Origin: Cylindrobasidium torrendii FP15055 ss-10
Taxonomy: Eukaryota > Basidiomycota > Agaricomycetes > Agaricales > Physalacriaceae
Reading direction: 5' to 3'
DNA length: 17,592 nt
NCBI GenBank assembly: GCA_000934385.1
Contig: KN880819.1
Span: forward strand, 1-17,592
Positions 9,514 through 17,592 of the stretch are shown one piece after another (position 1 is the first letter of the stretch; each line of letters begins with the position of its first letter). The translations under genes and the position numbers were made by a program. The notes under the pieces were generated by a model. The model had not been told where the DNA came from and did not search any database. It saw only the letters and a list, made by a program, of their open reading frames with translations.

Positions 9514-10776
9514 ATGAACGATGTCGAGGGGATGCTGGCGCCAGATGAACTAGCGAACGTTCTGTTCGGCCCATCCATTCTTATGACCGTCTTCTTTGGT
9601 GCGTTCCAACCCGTACGCATCCGTGCCAGCACTGATAACAAGTGTACCCCAGTGATATACACAGCGGTCTTCGTGCAGGCGATGAATCGCAGTCGCGTCA
9701 AATCGCGCCGTACGTCTTCACTGCGCATCTTTCAATTGGGTGCAAGTATTCAAGTCCCCGCCCCCCCACAGCTTCTAACATCTTCGCTGCACACCGGGAC
9801 CGGATTATTCGAGGTTCACCGATGTCGCTTTCCAATTTGATGCTGTACTTTGCGTCTGTGTCGATGTGGGGCTTGACGTTTGCCTCGCTGGTGTGCCGCT
9901 GGTGTCTGGCCGTGCGCCGCGGAAGTTTCCTGCCCGAAATAAAGGTCGCGCAGAGTACGCTTGCGTTGGTCATTTTTCTTGCGGATGCGATCTTGGTCCG
10001 TGACTCCCGTTTGAATGGATGGAGGAGGATGAGAGCTGAAGTATGTGCTTAGACCTGGAGATGTTGGGCAGTATTTCACTGCAATATCTGGGTGATTCTC
10101 GTCCCTATCCTAGGCATGGCAGCCGAAGTTGGTGAGCAGCAAAGCTATGGTGGCTACCTACACTTTAACCTACCCGGATTTGCAGGTTTATTCCTCTGGA
10201 ACGTCTCTGAGGGTACGCCTCTCGCGTTAATTGCCGGAGGCTTCTTTCCTGCGATTTCTCTCATCGCCACACTGTACTGCACAGTGGCCATTGGTATTCG
10301 CCTTGTTTGGCAGCGTCGAAGGGGACCGGGGCGCACGACTGGGGAATCGACGACAAGCCTGCGTGGCGTGTTGGAAGTGATCATCGAAACGGCGGTGTTG
10401 TACAGTGTAACTCTGATTGTGCATGTCATAGTGGTCTGGGGGATACGCGGCGTAGGAGGTACCTACTATACCGAGGCCATAATCATATGTATTGCCGTGA
10501 GTCCATGTTGTTTGCTTTGAATTTTCCAGCAATCGTTTTGATCAAGTTCACTAGGGAATGTGCCCAACTTGGATTCTGACCCAGGTTGTCAACGACAGAA
10601 CCCCAGAGCACGCCGATGCAGTCGACCTGTTTGACGGTGAATCGGTGCATACACCTACACAAATGCAATATACCAGTGAACCATGGGAAAAAGATGGGAT
10701 AATTAGCAGGCTAGAGGCTGTACGCCTGGATTCTTGGAGGGATTCGAGCCAGTTTGATTATGTGCATAGGCCATGA
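9514..10776 (+). CDS. Seven-helix membrane protein of a basidiomycete-expanded family, 325 aa, 6 exons
   Basis: Function unknown. Exons: 9514-9598, 9653-9709, 9772-9995, 10053-10131, 10186-10496, 10555-10776; the introns are 54-62 nt and GT-AG. The joined product has about seven hydrophobic helices: residues 16-37, 70-93, 106-122, 131-149, 160-187, 209-235 and 243-260. They are followed by a soluble acidic tail of about 65 residues with no motif I recognise. Helix 3 runs into TWRCWAVF, and the last helix holds YYTEAIIICIAGMCPTWIL. Both resemble a large group of uncharacterised Agaricomycete membrane proteins (DUF6533/DUF6534-like) that I know only by general pattern. The least certain boundary is intron 2 (9710-9771), because exon 2 to exon 3 crosses a poorly conserved basic loop. 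The start could also be a later Met. It might be a receptor or transporter; nothing in the sequence decides this. Confidence 0.75.
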
Positions 10777-11096
10777 ACAACACTTGATACCACTACATAC
10801 GCTCATTTATACCATGTAATTTTTTTTCTGCAACGCTAAGAGCCGCGCGCCGCTAAATATCGTTTCGGACACCGGGTCCAGCACCGCCACACCGCATCCG
10901 CTTTTATTCCTGGTCTACCACAATGGGAACTTTGTTGTGTCAGCAATGCCGATACGTTCAGCAATTCGTACGCGTTCAACCTTCCAATCGACGGTTATAT
11001 GTTGCAGCGTCTACACATGTATGACGCACTCCTGAGCACCTGTCAGCCCAAGACAAGGAGGCGTTTTTTCCTTCTCCCATCATCGACAGGACCGCA
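10777..11096. other. Intergenic: promoter of the Pns1-like gene
   Basis: This 320-bp gap holds the 3' end of the seven-helix gene and the promoter of the next gene. A T-run with CCTTCTCCC lies 20-30 nt before the downstream ATG. No other structure was seen. Confidence 0.4.
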
Positions 11097-13302
11097 ATGT
11101 CCAACTACGCCTACAACGGCCAGACCGGTCATGGCCAGCAATGGGGCGGACAGCAAGGATACCAGCAAGGATACCCCGAGCAGCAATACCCACAGCAGGC
11201 GTATCCAGCGCCTGGGCCAACGCCGAACTATGCACCACCTGTTCAACCACCTCCGCAACAGTACAACACAGACTACAAGGGTGCCGCCGAAGGCGAACGC
11301 TTCAAGCCTAAGCGTCGTATTAACGACCCTTTCTTCCTGGTCTTTTTCATCCTCCAGGTCCGATTTTCCTTCCATTCCCGACGTCAACATCCAACGCGTT
11401 ATGTCTAGTTCATCGGCTTCATCGTTCTCTCCGGGCTCTCACTGAAAACATGGGTCGCTAACAGCGGGCTTGGTGGCGGACTTGGCAAGGACGGCGGGAA
11501 CAGCGGGAATGCAGTGACGCTCAACAGGCGCGTTGTACTTTTGTCCTCCATTCGATGTCTGAACCAGACCCAGCTCCACGCTATACCTCCTACTCCTAAT
11601 CACGGCGGCGGCAATGCTACTGTCGACAGGATACCTCATCCTCACTAGGTTCTTCACGCGCATCATCATGCATGTCACCCTCATCCTTACCATCGCGTTG
11701 ACCATGTCAGTCGGTCCTTATTGTCGAATGTGCATAATGTTCTCATACATTGTCTAGCGGTATCTGCGTCTACTACTGGATCACGAAATACTGGTGTACG
11801 GAACTTTATCAACGACCAGCCAAAAGCTGACCTTTCTTGTAGCGGGCGCAATCATTTTCACCATTATTGCAGTTCTTGCAGTTCTGTCTTACTGGGGCTA
11901 CCGGTCTCGCATTCCACTCGCGTCTCTGCTTCTCCAGGTCACAATGGATGTCTCAAAGCACCATATGAGCGTGTACGCCGTAGCTCTCGTCGCACTATTC
12001 TTACAGGCGGGCCTTTCTGTGTGGTACACATTCACCGTTGTTGCAACATACTCGAGATGGACCCCTGGTGGCCCGTGTACGTGATTCCTATTGCACAGAA
12101 CGTCTGAAGTGCTTACCTCAAAACGTTGTTCAGCCTGCAGCACCACCTCCTGCTCCAGTGGCAAGGTTGCTGGCCTGGTCTTCTATGAGACCTTCTCCTT
12201 CATCTGGACGTCTCAAGTTGTGGCAAATGTCGCTCTCGCGACCTTGGCTGGAGGTCCATACGGATGTTGGTACTACTTTGGACCCAAGGGGTCCGGCGGT
12301 GGCATGGTGAGTCCTTCGTTTTACCACCCAGGTCCTTGAACTGATTCGCGTTCTAGCCCAAATACCCGACGCTTTCTGCATTTGGACGTGCTAGCTCTTG
12401 GTCGCTTGGATCTATCGCCTTTGGATCCCTCATTGTCACAATTTTGGAACTCATTCGGATGGTTCTTCGATCCATTGCAAGCAGTGCATCTCAGGATGGC
12501 GACCGTATGCATGTTTCGACTCCCCGACCGCCAAATGTTGACTGCTTTCGCTAGCCATCCAAGCCTTTTGTGCATGCTGTGCGGCCTGCTGTGTTGGTTG
12601 GATTGAATCCCTGGTCGAGTACTTTAACCGCTATGCGTATATTGAAATCTGTGCGTTTCTCTCTTCAGAAGCATGCTTCTTGTTCTTATGCAATGTCCAG
12701 CTCTGTATGGAAAAGCATATGTACCTGCTGCCAAAGACACTTGGAGGCTTTTCAAGGATCGCGGCATTGATGCGCTGGTGAACGATTCTCTGGTCGGAAT
12801 GAGTACGTTGGCTTAAGTGTCCCAACGAGTTCAAAGCCTCACTCTTTCTAGCACTCACCTGGGGCGCTTACACCATTGGTGTGGCATGCAGTCTCTTTGC
12901 ATACCTTTATCTGCGCTGTGAGTTCTTCGTCATTCTGGCTCTGTTCGAAATCTGAGCCTAGTATGACAGTCACCGAACCCTCATACAATGTCGATGGCCA
13001 GTACACGGCACCCATCCTGGTCTTTGCGTTCTTCATCGGCATGATGTGCTGTGCGTTATTCAACCTTCGACACCCCTCTGTTCTCACGTCGTTTTAGCAT
13101 TGACCCTGTCGTCGGCTATTGAGGCGGGTGTGTCGACCATATTCGTTGGGCTTGGTGAGAATCCAGAGGTGCTTGCCATACGCGCGCCAGCTCTGTTCGC
13201 GGTGCGTCTATTCAATATCTTCTTCATTCTGTATTGCTTAACAAAGGATTATAGATGATTGCGCAGACATATCCTCACGTTACGAGGGGCGTGCATGCCT
13301 GA
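11097..13302 (+). CDS. PNS1: Pns1/choline-transporter-like (CTL) membrane protein, 533 aa, 13 exons
   Basis: A polytopic plasma-membrane protein of the CTL/SLC44 family; yeast Pns1 has no proven substrate. Exons: 11097-11357, 11409-11527, 11574-11705, 11758-11795, 11843-12076, 12134-12306, 12357-12504, 12555-12650, 12701-12802, 12852-12917, 12970-13050, 13098-13201, 13255-13302. Introns are 46-57 nt. All are GT-AG except intron 2 (11528-11573), which begins GC. Residues 1-65 are cytosolic-looking and rich in Gln, Gly, Tyr and Pro (QQGYQQGYPEQQYPQQ). NDPFFLVFFILQ then starts the first helix. Family landmarks include TLNSSTLYLLLL, SGAIIFTIIAVLAVLSYW, GPYGCWYYFG, a Cys-rich CACCAACCVGWIES, YFNRYAYIEISLYGK, AAKDTWRLFKDRGIDALVND, and the C-terminal SSAIEAGVSTIFVGLGENP. 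Length matches yeast Pns1 (about 540). It converges on the TMEM184-like gene with 656 bp between the stops. Confidence 0.94.
11528..11573 (+). other. GC-AG intron in the Pns1-like gene (intron 2)
   Basis: The exon ends CTCAACAG and the intron begins GCGCGT, with a CTGAA branch-like site and a CCCAG end, 46 nt. Only this junction keeps the conserved TLNSSTLYLL reading. The nearby GT dinucleotides are in the wrong phase for every available acceptor. GCGCGT is a one-base variant of GTGCGT, the commonest donor in this window. Confidence 0.7.
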
Positions 13303-13402
13303 TGAGAACAGCGAAGTGCTGGCAAGGATCGCAATAGTCGCTGCATTTGATTTTGAACATTGCTTCGTTACAGTATCAACAACACCGTCTTTGAACACAG
13401 TC

Positions 13403-13455
13403 ACGTACCTATCAAGTCACGGACAGTTACCCAATGCCAGTAGTATGCCCAAGAG
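13403..13455 (+). repeat. Diverged direct repeat, copy A
   Basis: About 53 bp that align with 13690-13743 at roughly 75 percent by eye. Shared blocks are TACCTA, GTCACG, ACCCAATG, CAGT and TATGCCCAA. The two copies are 287 bp apart in the same orientation. Confidence 0.5.
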
Positions 13456-13689
13456 CCCCACGACTATGAAGGGATGTCTACGTGCTGCGACCGAACCATG
13501 CTCTGCTTGTGTCCGGACACTTCCAATCGAGCTCTGCAGTGGTAAGATTCTCAGAATTGTATACTTCTGTACGGCGGAAAGCTGGCACCGCTGCGAGTTG
13601 AACGCAAGCACCTGAGAGATTTGTTGGCCCATTGCCCCCATTTGTACCGCAGCAGCATGGCTCAGTTTCCACGACGTTTCCAAATAGCT

Positions 13690-13743
13690 ACATACCTACC
13701 ATGTCACGAAAAATCACCCAATGTCAGTTATATGCCCAAAAAG
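13690..13743 (+). repeat. Diverged direct repeat, copy B
   Basis: Second copy of the repeat at 13403-13455, with one single-base length difference. Weaker similarity (a little over half) may extend about 28 bp upstream of both copies. It may be the residue of an old local duplication. Confidence 0.5.
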
Positions 13744-13958
13744 GATCCTCAACCATTGTCCGCGTAGTTTGGGACGGTGCCAACGTCCGTATACAACAAG
13801 GGAAACCAGTTTATAAAGAGAAGAAAGAGAGGAGACTGTCTGATCGCTAATGCAACCACAGGCTGTACGGTAGCACCGAATAGTAGTCCATGACCCAAAC
13901 ACTCGAGCGATAATCCAGCGCCCATCAAAGGGTCATCTCACCCTCACCTGCCCGACCC

Positions 13959-15809
13959 TCAGACTCTCTGTGGCCTATACGAAGGGACGCCATCATATTG
14001 AGGAAGCATTGCGTGTCCGTTATTGCTTGCAGCCGCTGTAGGGAATGTTGGTGATTGTCGGTTGATATCCTCCGCCGATGCGCCTCCTGCGGGATAGTAA
14101 GGCGCCAATCGAATCTCCTCGTCGTAGCTCGGCCTCGCAAACTGTCGGCTGCGTGCCTTACCTCCTCCTGCCGCGGCGGTGCCGTATCCCTCCAAGCCGA
14201 ACGCCTCGTTGAAGTCGGCACGGTTGTCTGGTCTTGCAGCTTGTACTTGAGGCGCCCCGCGTGCGTGGTCGACGTAGAATCGCATGGAGAGGTAGATTTC
14301 GTAGAAGAAGTCGGCCATGTTGAGGGAGTCGCCTATGGCGCGCCATGCGCCGCCCTTCTTTGGATTCACGTCGGAGGGACGGTACGACGATGATGGGTAC
14401 GCCCACATCATTAGTGCGCTGAAGAATATCATCTCAATGCAGATGGCGAGCGCATTCAGGCCATCTACGATGTTGGTTGAAGTCCAGTATTGGGTGTCTG
14501 TTTGAGCAATGAGAATGGCGGCGCGAGGATATGTGCATCGGGGACGACATGCCTTTGATTTTCCCAGTGCTTTCTAGCCACGAAAACACGAAACTCTGGT
14601 AAAAGGGAACCATCACGATGAGTTTGATGCACATGAATTTGGCAAGCGGCCGTTGGCCCTTGAGCTCTTCCGAGGTGAGTGCGTAAAATACGAGTAGTCC
14701 GTAGAGTGCGATGCTGCGACAAGAGTGAGCACAGGCAAGCAGAAATGGGCCAAACATCGCGTACGTTATACTAACAAAGTCCACAATCTCGATATACGCA
14801 TTTGCGTAGTGCCAGTCGAAACCCTCCGCTTCGCACAAGACATCAAATTTCTCGCAAACAATGCCGATAATAGAACACAAAGGTCGGATGATGACATATT
14901 GCAACACAGACCACTTGACGGTATACATGAAGTAAGGCTGAGACAAGGTAAGACTGAGAAATGGAGCTTCACGAGAGGGAAGGCTGACCTTGGTTGGCCG
15001 ATATCGCCAGCAACAGAACTAGGGCTCGTCAGTGCGAGATAGGCTATGATTAGCCGAGAGCATACGGGCATGGGCATCTTGTGCTTGTCTTTCCGTTGAA
15101 TAGCCTTCTCGGCTTCGTGCCCGGCAGCGGTAGCCGCGACATACTCGATGAGTAAAAGGCTGAGAAGTAGTTGAGTATCATGCAGGAGCGTTATCCCGGA
15201 GCATACGCACAGAAATGCACTGAGTGTGACCGCCTGAACGTTAGAGCATAGTGAGCAACACGCCAATCAAAGATACTAGAGGCTTACTTCGTAGGCTATG
15301 GGAAAATGTTAGCTCACGTTTGAGGCTCAGCAAAGCAGAAGCAAGTCTTACCGATTTCGATGAGGGAATAATATGTATACTCGCGAAAATACCGATAGGA
15401 GAAAAAGGATATCACAGCGTAAACCGTCGGCATATAGAGGATGCGCAGTCTGCGAGCGAGCGTTCGGGGGTTAAGACTGCGCGCACTGTCAAGGTCTACG
15501 GCTGCTCACATTTGGCGTTGCTCTCCTGGATTCGTGTAATTTCTGGATAAAACCATCTGAGAATGAGTGTTATGGTCTGCAGAGGATGTTCGCACCTGGA
15601 GTGCTTGAAAACGCTAATGAATGTGATGATTACAGTCTATGAAGAGGGTGAGATATCCAGTCTATTGGCACTCGAGATGTATAACGCACCACAGCTGCAC
15701 ATCCTCCTGCTATAGCCCAGCCTATCCTATGGGCATCCCAATTTATTCCATCTTCGTCCCAGAATGTTGACTGGTCCACTTGCGCACGGTTGGAGTCAGG
15801 ACACTTCAT
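13959..15809 (-). CDS. TMEM184 / organic solute transporter alpha-like (DUF300) membrane protein, 439 aa, 11 exons
   Basis: A seven-helix membrane protein of the Ost-alpha/TMEM184 family; fungal members are linked to vacuolar or endosomal membranes, with no known substrate. Exons: 15809-15690, 15636-15596, 15542-15510, 15449-15352, 15295-15288 (8 nt), 15233-15211, 15159-15066, 15018-14989, 14937-14765, 14713-14553, 14497-13959. Introns are 47-60 nt. Intron 10 begins GC, the rest GT. Landmarks in order: DEDGINWDAHRIGWAIAGGC, NYTNPGEQRQI, LRILYMPTVYAVISFFSYR, FREYTYYSLIEIAYEAVTLS, LLLIEYVAATAAGHEAEKAI, FCCWRYRPTK, PYFMYTVKWSVLQYVIIRP, ALYGLLVFYALTSEELKG, PLAKFMCIKLIVM, FYQSFVFSWLE, YWTSTNIVDGLNALAICIEM and FFSALMMWAYP. 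A hydrophilic tail of about 145 residues follows and is probably cytosolic. The GT of intron 1 is ambiguous by one codon. The short N-terminus before the first landmark fits the family. Confidence 0.94.
14498..14552 (-). other. GC-AG intron in the TMEM184-like gene (intron 10)
   Basis: On the minus strand the exon ends ATCAAAG, the intron begins GCATGT and ends CAAACAG (55 nt). This phase alone joins KIK to TQYWTSTNI, the conserved family reading. The GT two bases further on gives the wrong phase, and CAAACAG is the only AG acceptor in reach. GCATGT is a one-base variant of the strong donor GTATGT. Confidence 0.7.
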
Positions 15810-16026
15810 TCAGGGTTGTATTATTTCGACCTTGATGGACAAGCCGAATTGTCCAATAAAATTGAAGAGGGAAACGAGTGGCGGTGGTGGTGGTGGGTGA
15901 GAGACAATGTGGCTTGGCGACCAAGGGCCCCGACCGCCTGCCGGATCGAGGGCGATCAGAGTTTGCATCAAGCTGGCCCTGCGTCGCCATCGTTCGGCAA
16001 TTTCTCACGCTCAGTTCCCAACCACG
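15810..16026. promoter_or_regulatory. Short divergent promoter between the TMEM184-like gene and the last gene
   Basis: Only 217 bp separate the two start codons. The region has one CCAAT (15853-15857, plus strand) and a (GGT)4 run at 15883-15894. The promoters of both genes must overlap or share elements here. Confidence 0.45.
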
Positions 16027-17124
16027 ATGACTGTTCTTGATCTCATCGCCCTTGCACCGCGCGCCCTTCTTCGAGTCGCTTACAGAAACCTCGGCGTCGC
16101 TTTCCTCTGCACTGTCGCTTTCCTCTTGATAAAGCTCTTCCTATGGCTTTGCTGCAGTCGACCTTCGAAGCGCTCATCATCTGTGTCGCCGTCTGTGAAC
16201 TCTGAACACATCAGCGAGAAATCGCTCGTCGAACCTGTGCCGTGCGTACAGCAACGACTTCCCCAAAGCGTGAACTCATTCTAATCCAGAGAGATTAAGT
16301 TTCGTTCCTACGCTGAAGTTACCCTCGCCGTACTCGCGCTGAAGAAAGGGGAAACGCCCAGCTTCATGGCCTATAATCACGCCGTGGTCAACTTTGCGCC
16401 CAAAACTTTGCGCATCACTACACGCCATGTTCCAAACGGAAACAAAGGCCAAACCGCTGTTGATAACTGCATGACCATCCTCAATGCTCTTGTTGCTCCG
16501 GCATCCCTCTGTCTGGCGTGTGAAGCCGGAAATGATCCTTCCAACTTCTTTCCATGGTCGCAACGCTTCTACCAGTGGCTCAGCGTTCAAAAACTCTCGC
16601 AGCTGTGTCTACCGACGCCTTCCGACAACTCATTTCGACTTTCCTTGCCGTCGACGCTCTCTCGCTCGCTTACGCATCTGTGCCTCATTGGCCACTCGTA
16701 CACAAACATGTTGGTGGACGTCAGACTAGTCTGGAATCATGTCGGACACGCCTGTCCTAGTTTGACCCACTTGGGCTACGTTATTCGCGAGCCTACCGAC
16801 CTGTTCATGGTGCTGAACTATGCCATTCCTTCCTCTCTCTCCGTCTTTATCTTATACTTTCCACCGGAACTCAGCCTGGATAAAAACCAACTCGAAATGC
16901 TGTCAAATATCAAAGATCATCGGTTTGTTGCTCTCCGCGTTCATCGACAAAGATACAAGGACTTCACCTCTACGACTCGGGATTCGACCTTGTCCGGCCT
17001 TCTTTCCATACGTGGGCATGGTGGTATATTTAATGGCGCTTACGCGCCGCCAGGAGAGGACGATACATGGGCATATGGTGAGAAGATTGTAGAGCTTCGT
17101 AAAGTTGGAGGTGTCAAAGGATGA
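16027..17124 (+). CDS. Hypothetical protein with one N-terminal membrane helix, 349 aa, 2 exons
   Basis: Function unknown. Exons: 16027-16241 and 16290-17124; the single intron (16242-16289, 48 nt) runs from GTGCGT to ATCCAG with a CTAAT branch-like site. Without splicing, the first exon meets a stop at 16282-16284. The protein starts MTVLDLIALAPRALLRVAYR, then has a hydrophobic helix (about 17-43) ending in a Cys pair, a Ser-rich linker, and a soluble domain of about 270 residues. Leu-spaced stretches such as LSQLCLPTP, SRSLTHLCLIGHS and CPSLTHLGYVIRE suggest the leucine-rich tail found in many basidiomycete F-box-like proteins, but I see no F-box. It could be a membrane-anchored relative or a lineage-specific protein. 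Orientation and spacing indicate an independent transcript divergent from the TMEM184-like gene. Confidence 0.72.
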
Positions 17125-17592
17125 GGTTAGGCGAACGCCAGGCTAGATAGAAGAAATTGTATTCCGGTAGAATCAACGCACGCATTTGAACCTTTCAACC
17201 GTCTGCAAAAAGAAAATTCTGGCTCGAAGCGCAGCAAATGGTCGTACGCTACCTTTAGTTGTCCAATTTACACGCGGTGTACATTGATTACCACTGGCTC
17301 TGCGAATCGAACTCGAGTGCTTGCGAGGCCCCTCGCCTCCTCACCTCTCTCGGATCGAATTCGAGCCAAAGGGAAATCTGCCATATCATCTCGTGTAGGC
17401 GCGAGAAAAAGAGAGAGTGGCGAGCCAGTAGTATGGTAGGGCGTTGTTTATGCTTCAGGTGGCCAACCCGAAGTAACTCAACCCGCAACGTCGTGTGTTT
17501 ACAACCACTGCTTTGAATGGATGCTCGCACATCTGCTGTTTCCGCTAGACTACCAGTCCGATACATATGGGTATGGTAGCTCCTGTATATAG
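17125..17592. other. Right-end region without a gene
   Basis: 468 bp after the last stop. Two short similar stretches (TCGAACTCGAG near 17307 and TCGAATTCGAG near 17355) are the only structure noticed. They do not fold into a tRNA. The window ends before any further gene can be supported. Confidence 0.35.

Larger units (their letters stand above)
13303..13958. other. Convergent intergenic region
   Basis: This lies between the stop codons of the Pns1-like gene (+) and the TMEM184-like gene (-), so it should carry both 3' untranslated regions. It contains a diverged direct repeat. The open frames here (for example on the minus strand at 13417-13683) have no recognisable domain and overlap the repeat. 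No gene is supported. Confidence 0.4.

Noticed and set aside
10497..10530. Alternative nearer acceptor (TTTTCCAG) for the last intron of the seven-helix gene
   Set aside because: Using it gives CAA TCG TTT TGA, an immediate stop. The acceptor at 10554 restores CIAGMCPTWIL and an open tail.
14120..14172. GTAAGG donor-like site in the tail of the TMEM184-like gene
   Set aside because: The frame stays open to the stop without splicing, and the possible acceptors do not improve the protein.
17300..17370. Two TCGAA-containing stretches that look like tRNA T-arms
   Set aside because: No cloverleaf fits. They are short palindrome-like words in an otherwise featureless region.
1..17592. Bacterial-type defence, CRISPR, phage or mobile-element system
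   Set aside because: Gene content, intron density and domain types are those of a fungal nuclear genome. No transposase, reverse transcriptase, terminal repeats or repeat-spacer array was found.

Overview
The window looks like nuclear DNA of a filamentous basidiomycete, probably an Agaricomycete. It is gene-dense and about half G+C. Its genes are broken by many very short introns: I placed 46, all 45-62 nt except one of 121 nt. The encoded proteins are typical eukaryotic or fungal ones (complex I subunit, Mnd1, ArfGAP, Pns1-type transporter, TMEM184-type membrane protein). No bacterial operon, CRISPR array, rRNA, credible tRNA or intact transposon was seen. Exon structures were built by hand from reading frame, splice signals and family conservation, so single boundaries may be off.

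Layout. 160-904 (-) is the 3' part of an unidentified spliced reading frame. 1878-2960 (-) is MND1, a meiotic recombination factor with 9 exons. 3284-4279 (-) is the NDUFS7/PSST subunit of mitochondrial complex I with 6 exons. A 651-bp divergent promoter region follows. 4931-6173 (+) is an Age2/SMAP-type ArfGAP with 4 exons. 7219-8714 (+) is a PAS-kinase-like Ser/Thr kinase without PAS domains, 3 exons. 9514-10776 (+) is a seven-helix membrane protein with 6 exons. 11097-13302 (+) is a Pns1/choline-transporter-like protein with 13 exons. It converges on 13959-15809 (-), a TMEM184/Ost-alpha (DUF300) membrane protein with 11 exons. That gene diverges across 217 bp from 16027-17124 (+), a lineage-restricted-looking one-helix protein with 2 exons.

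How the genes relate. They are independently transcribed housekeeping and regulatory genes (respiration, meiosis, vesicle traffic, membrane transport, signalling). I see no evidence of a biosynthetic, defence or mobile cluster. The most unusual signals are in gene structure: two GC-AG introns in neighbouring genes, an 8-nt exon, a start codon alone in its exon, and a large Ser/Pro-rich insert inside a PAS-kinase catalytic domain. I did not find a convincing undescribed system.
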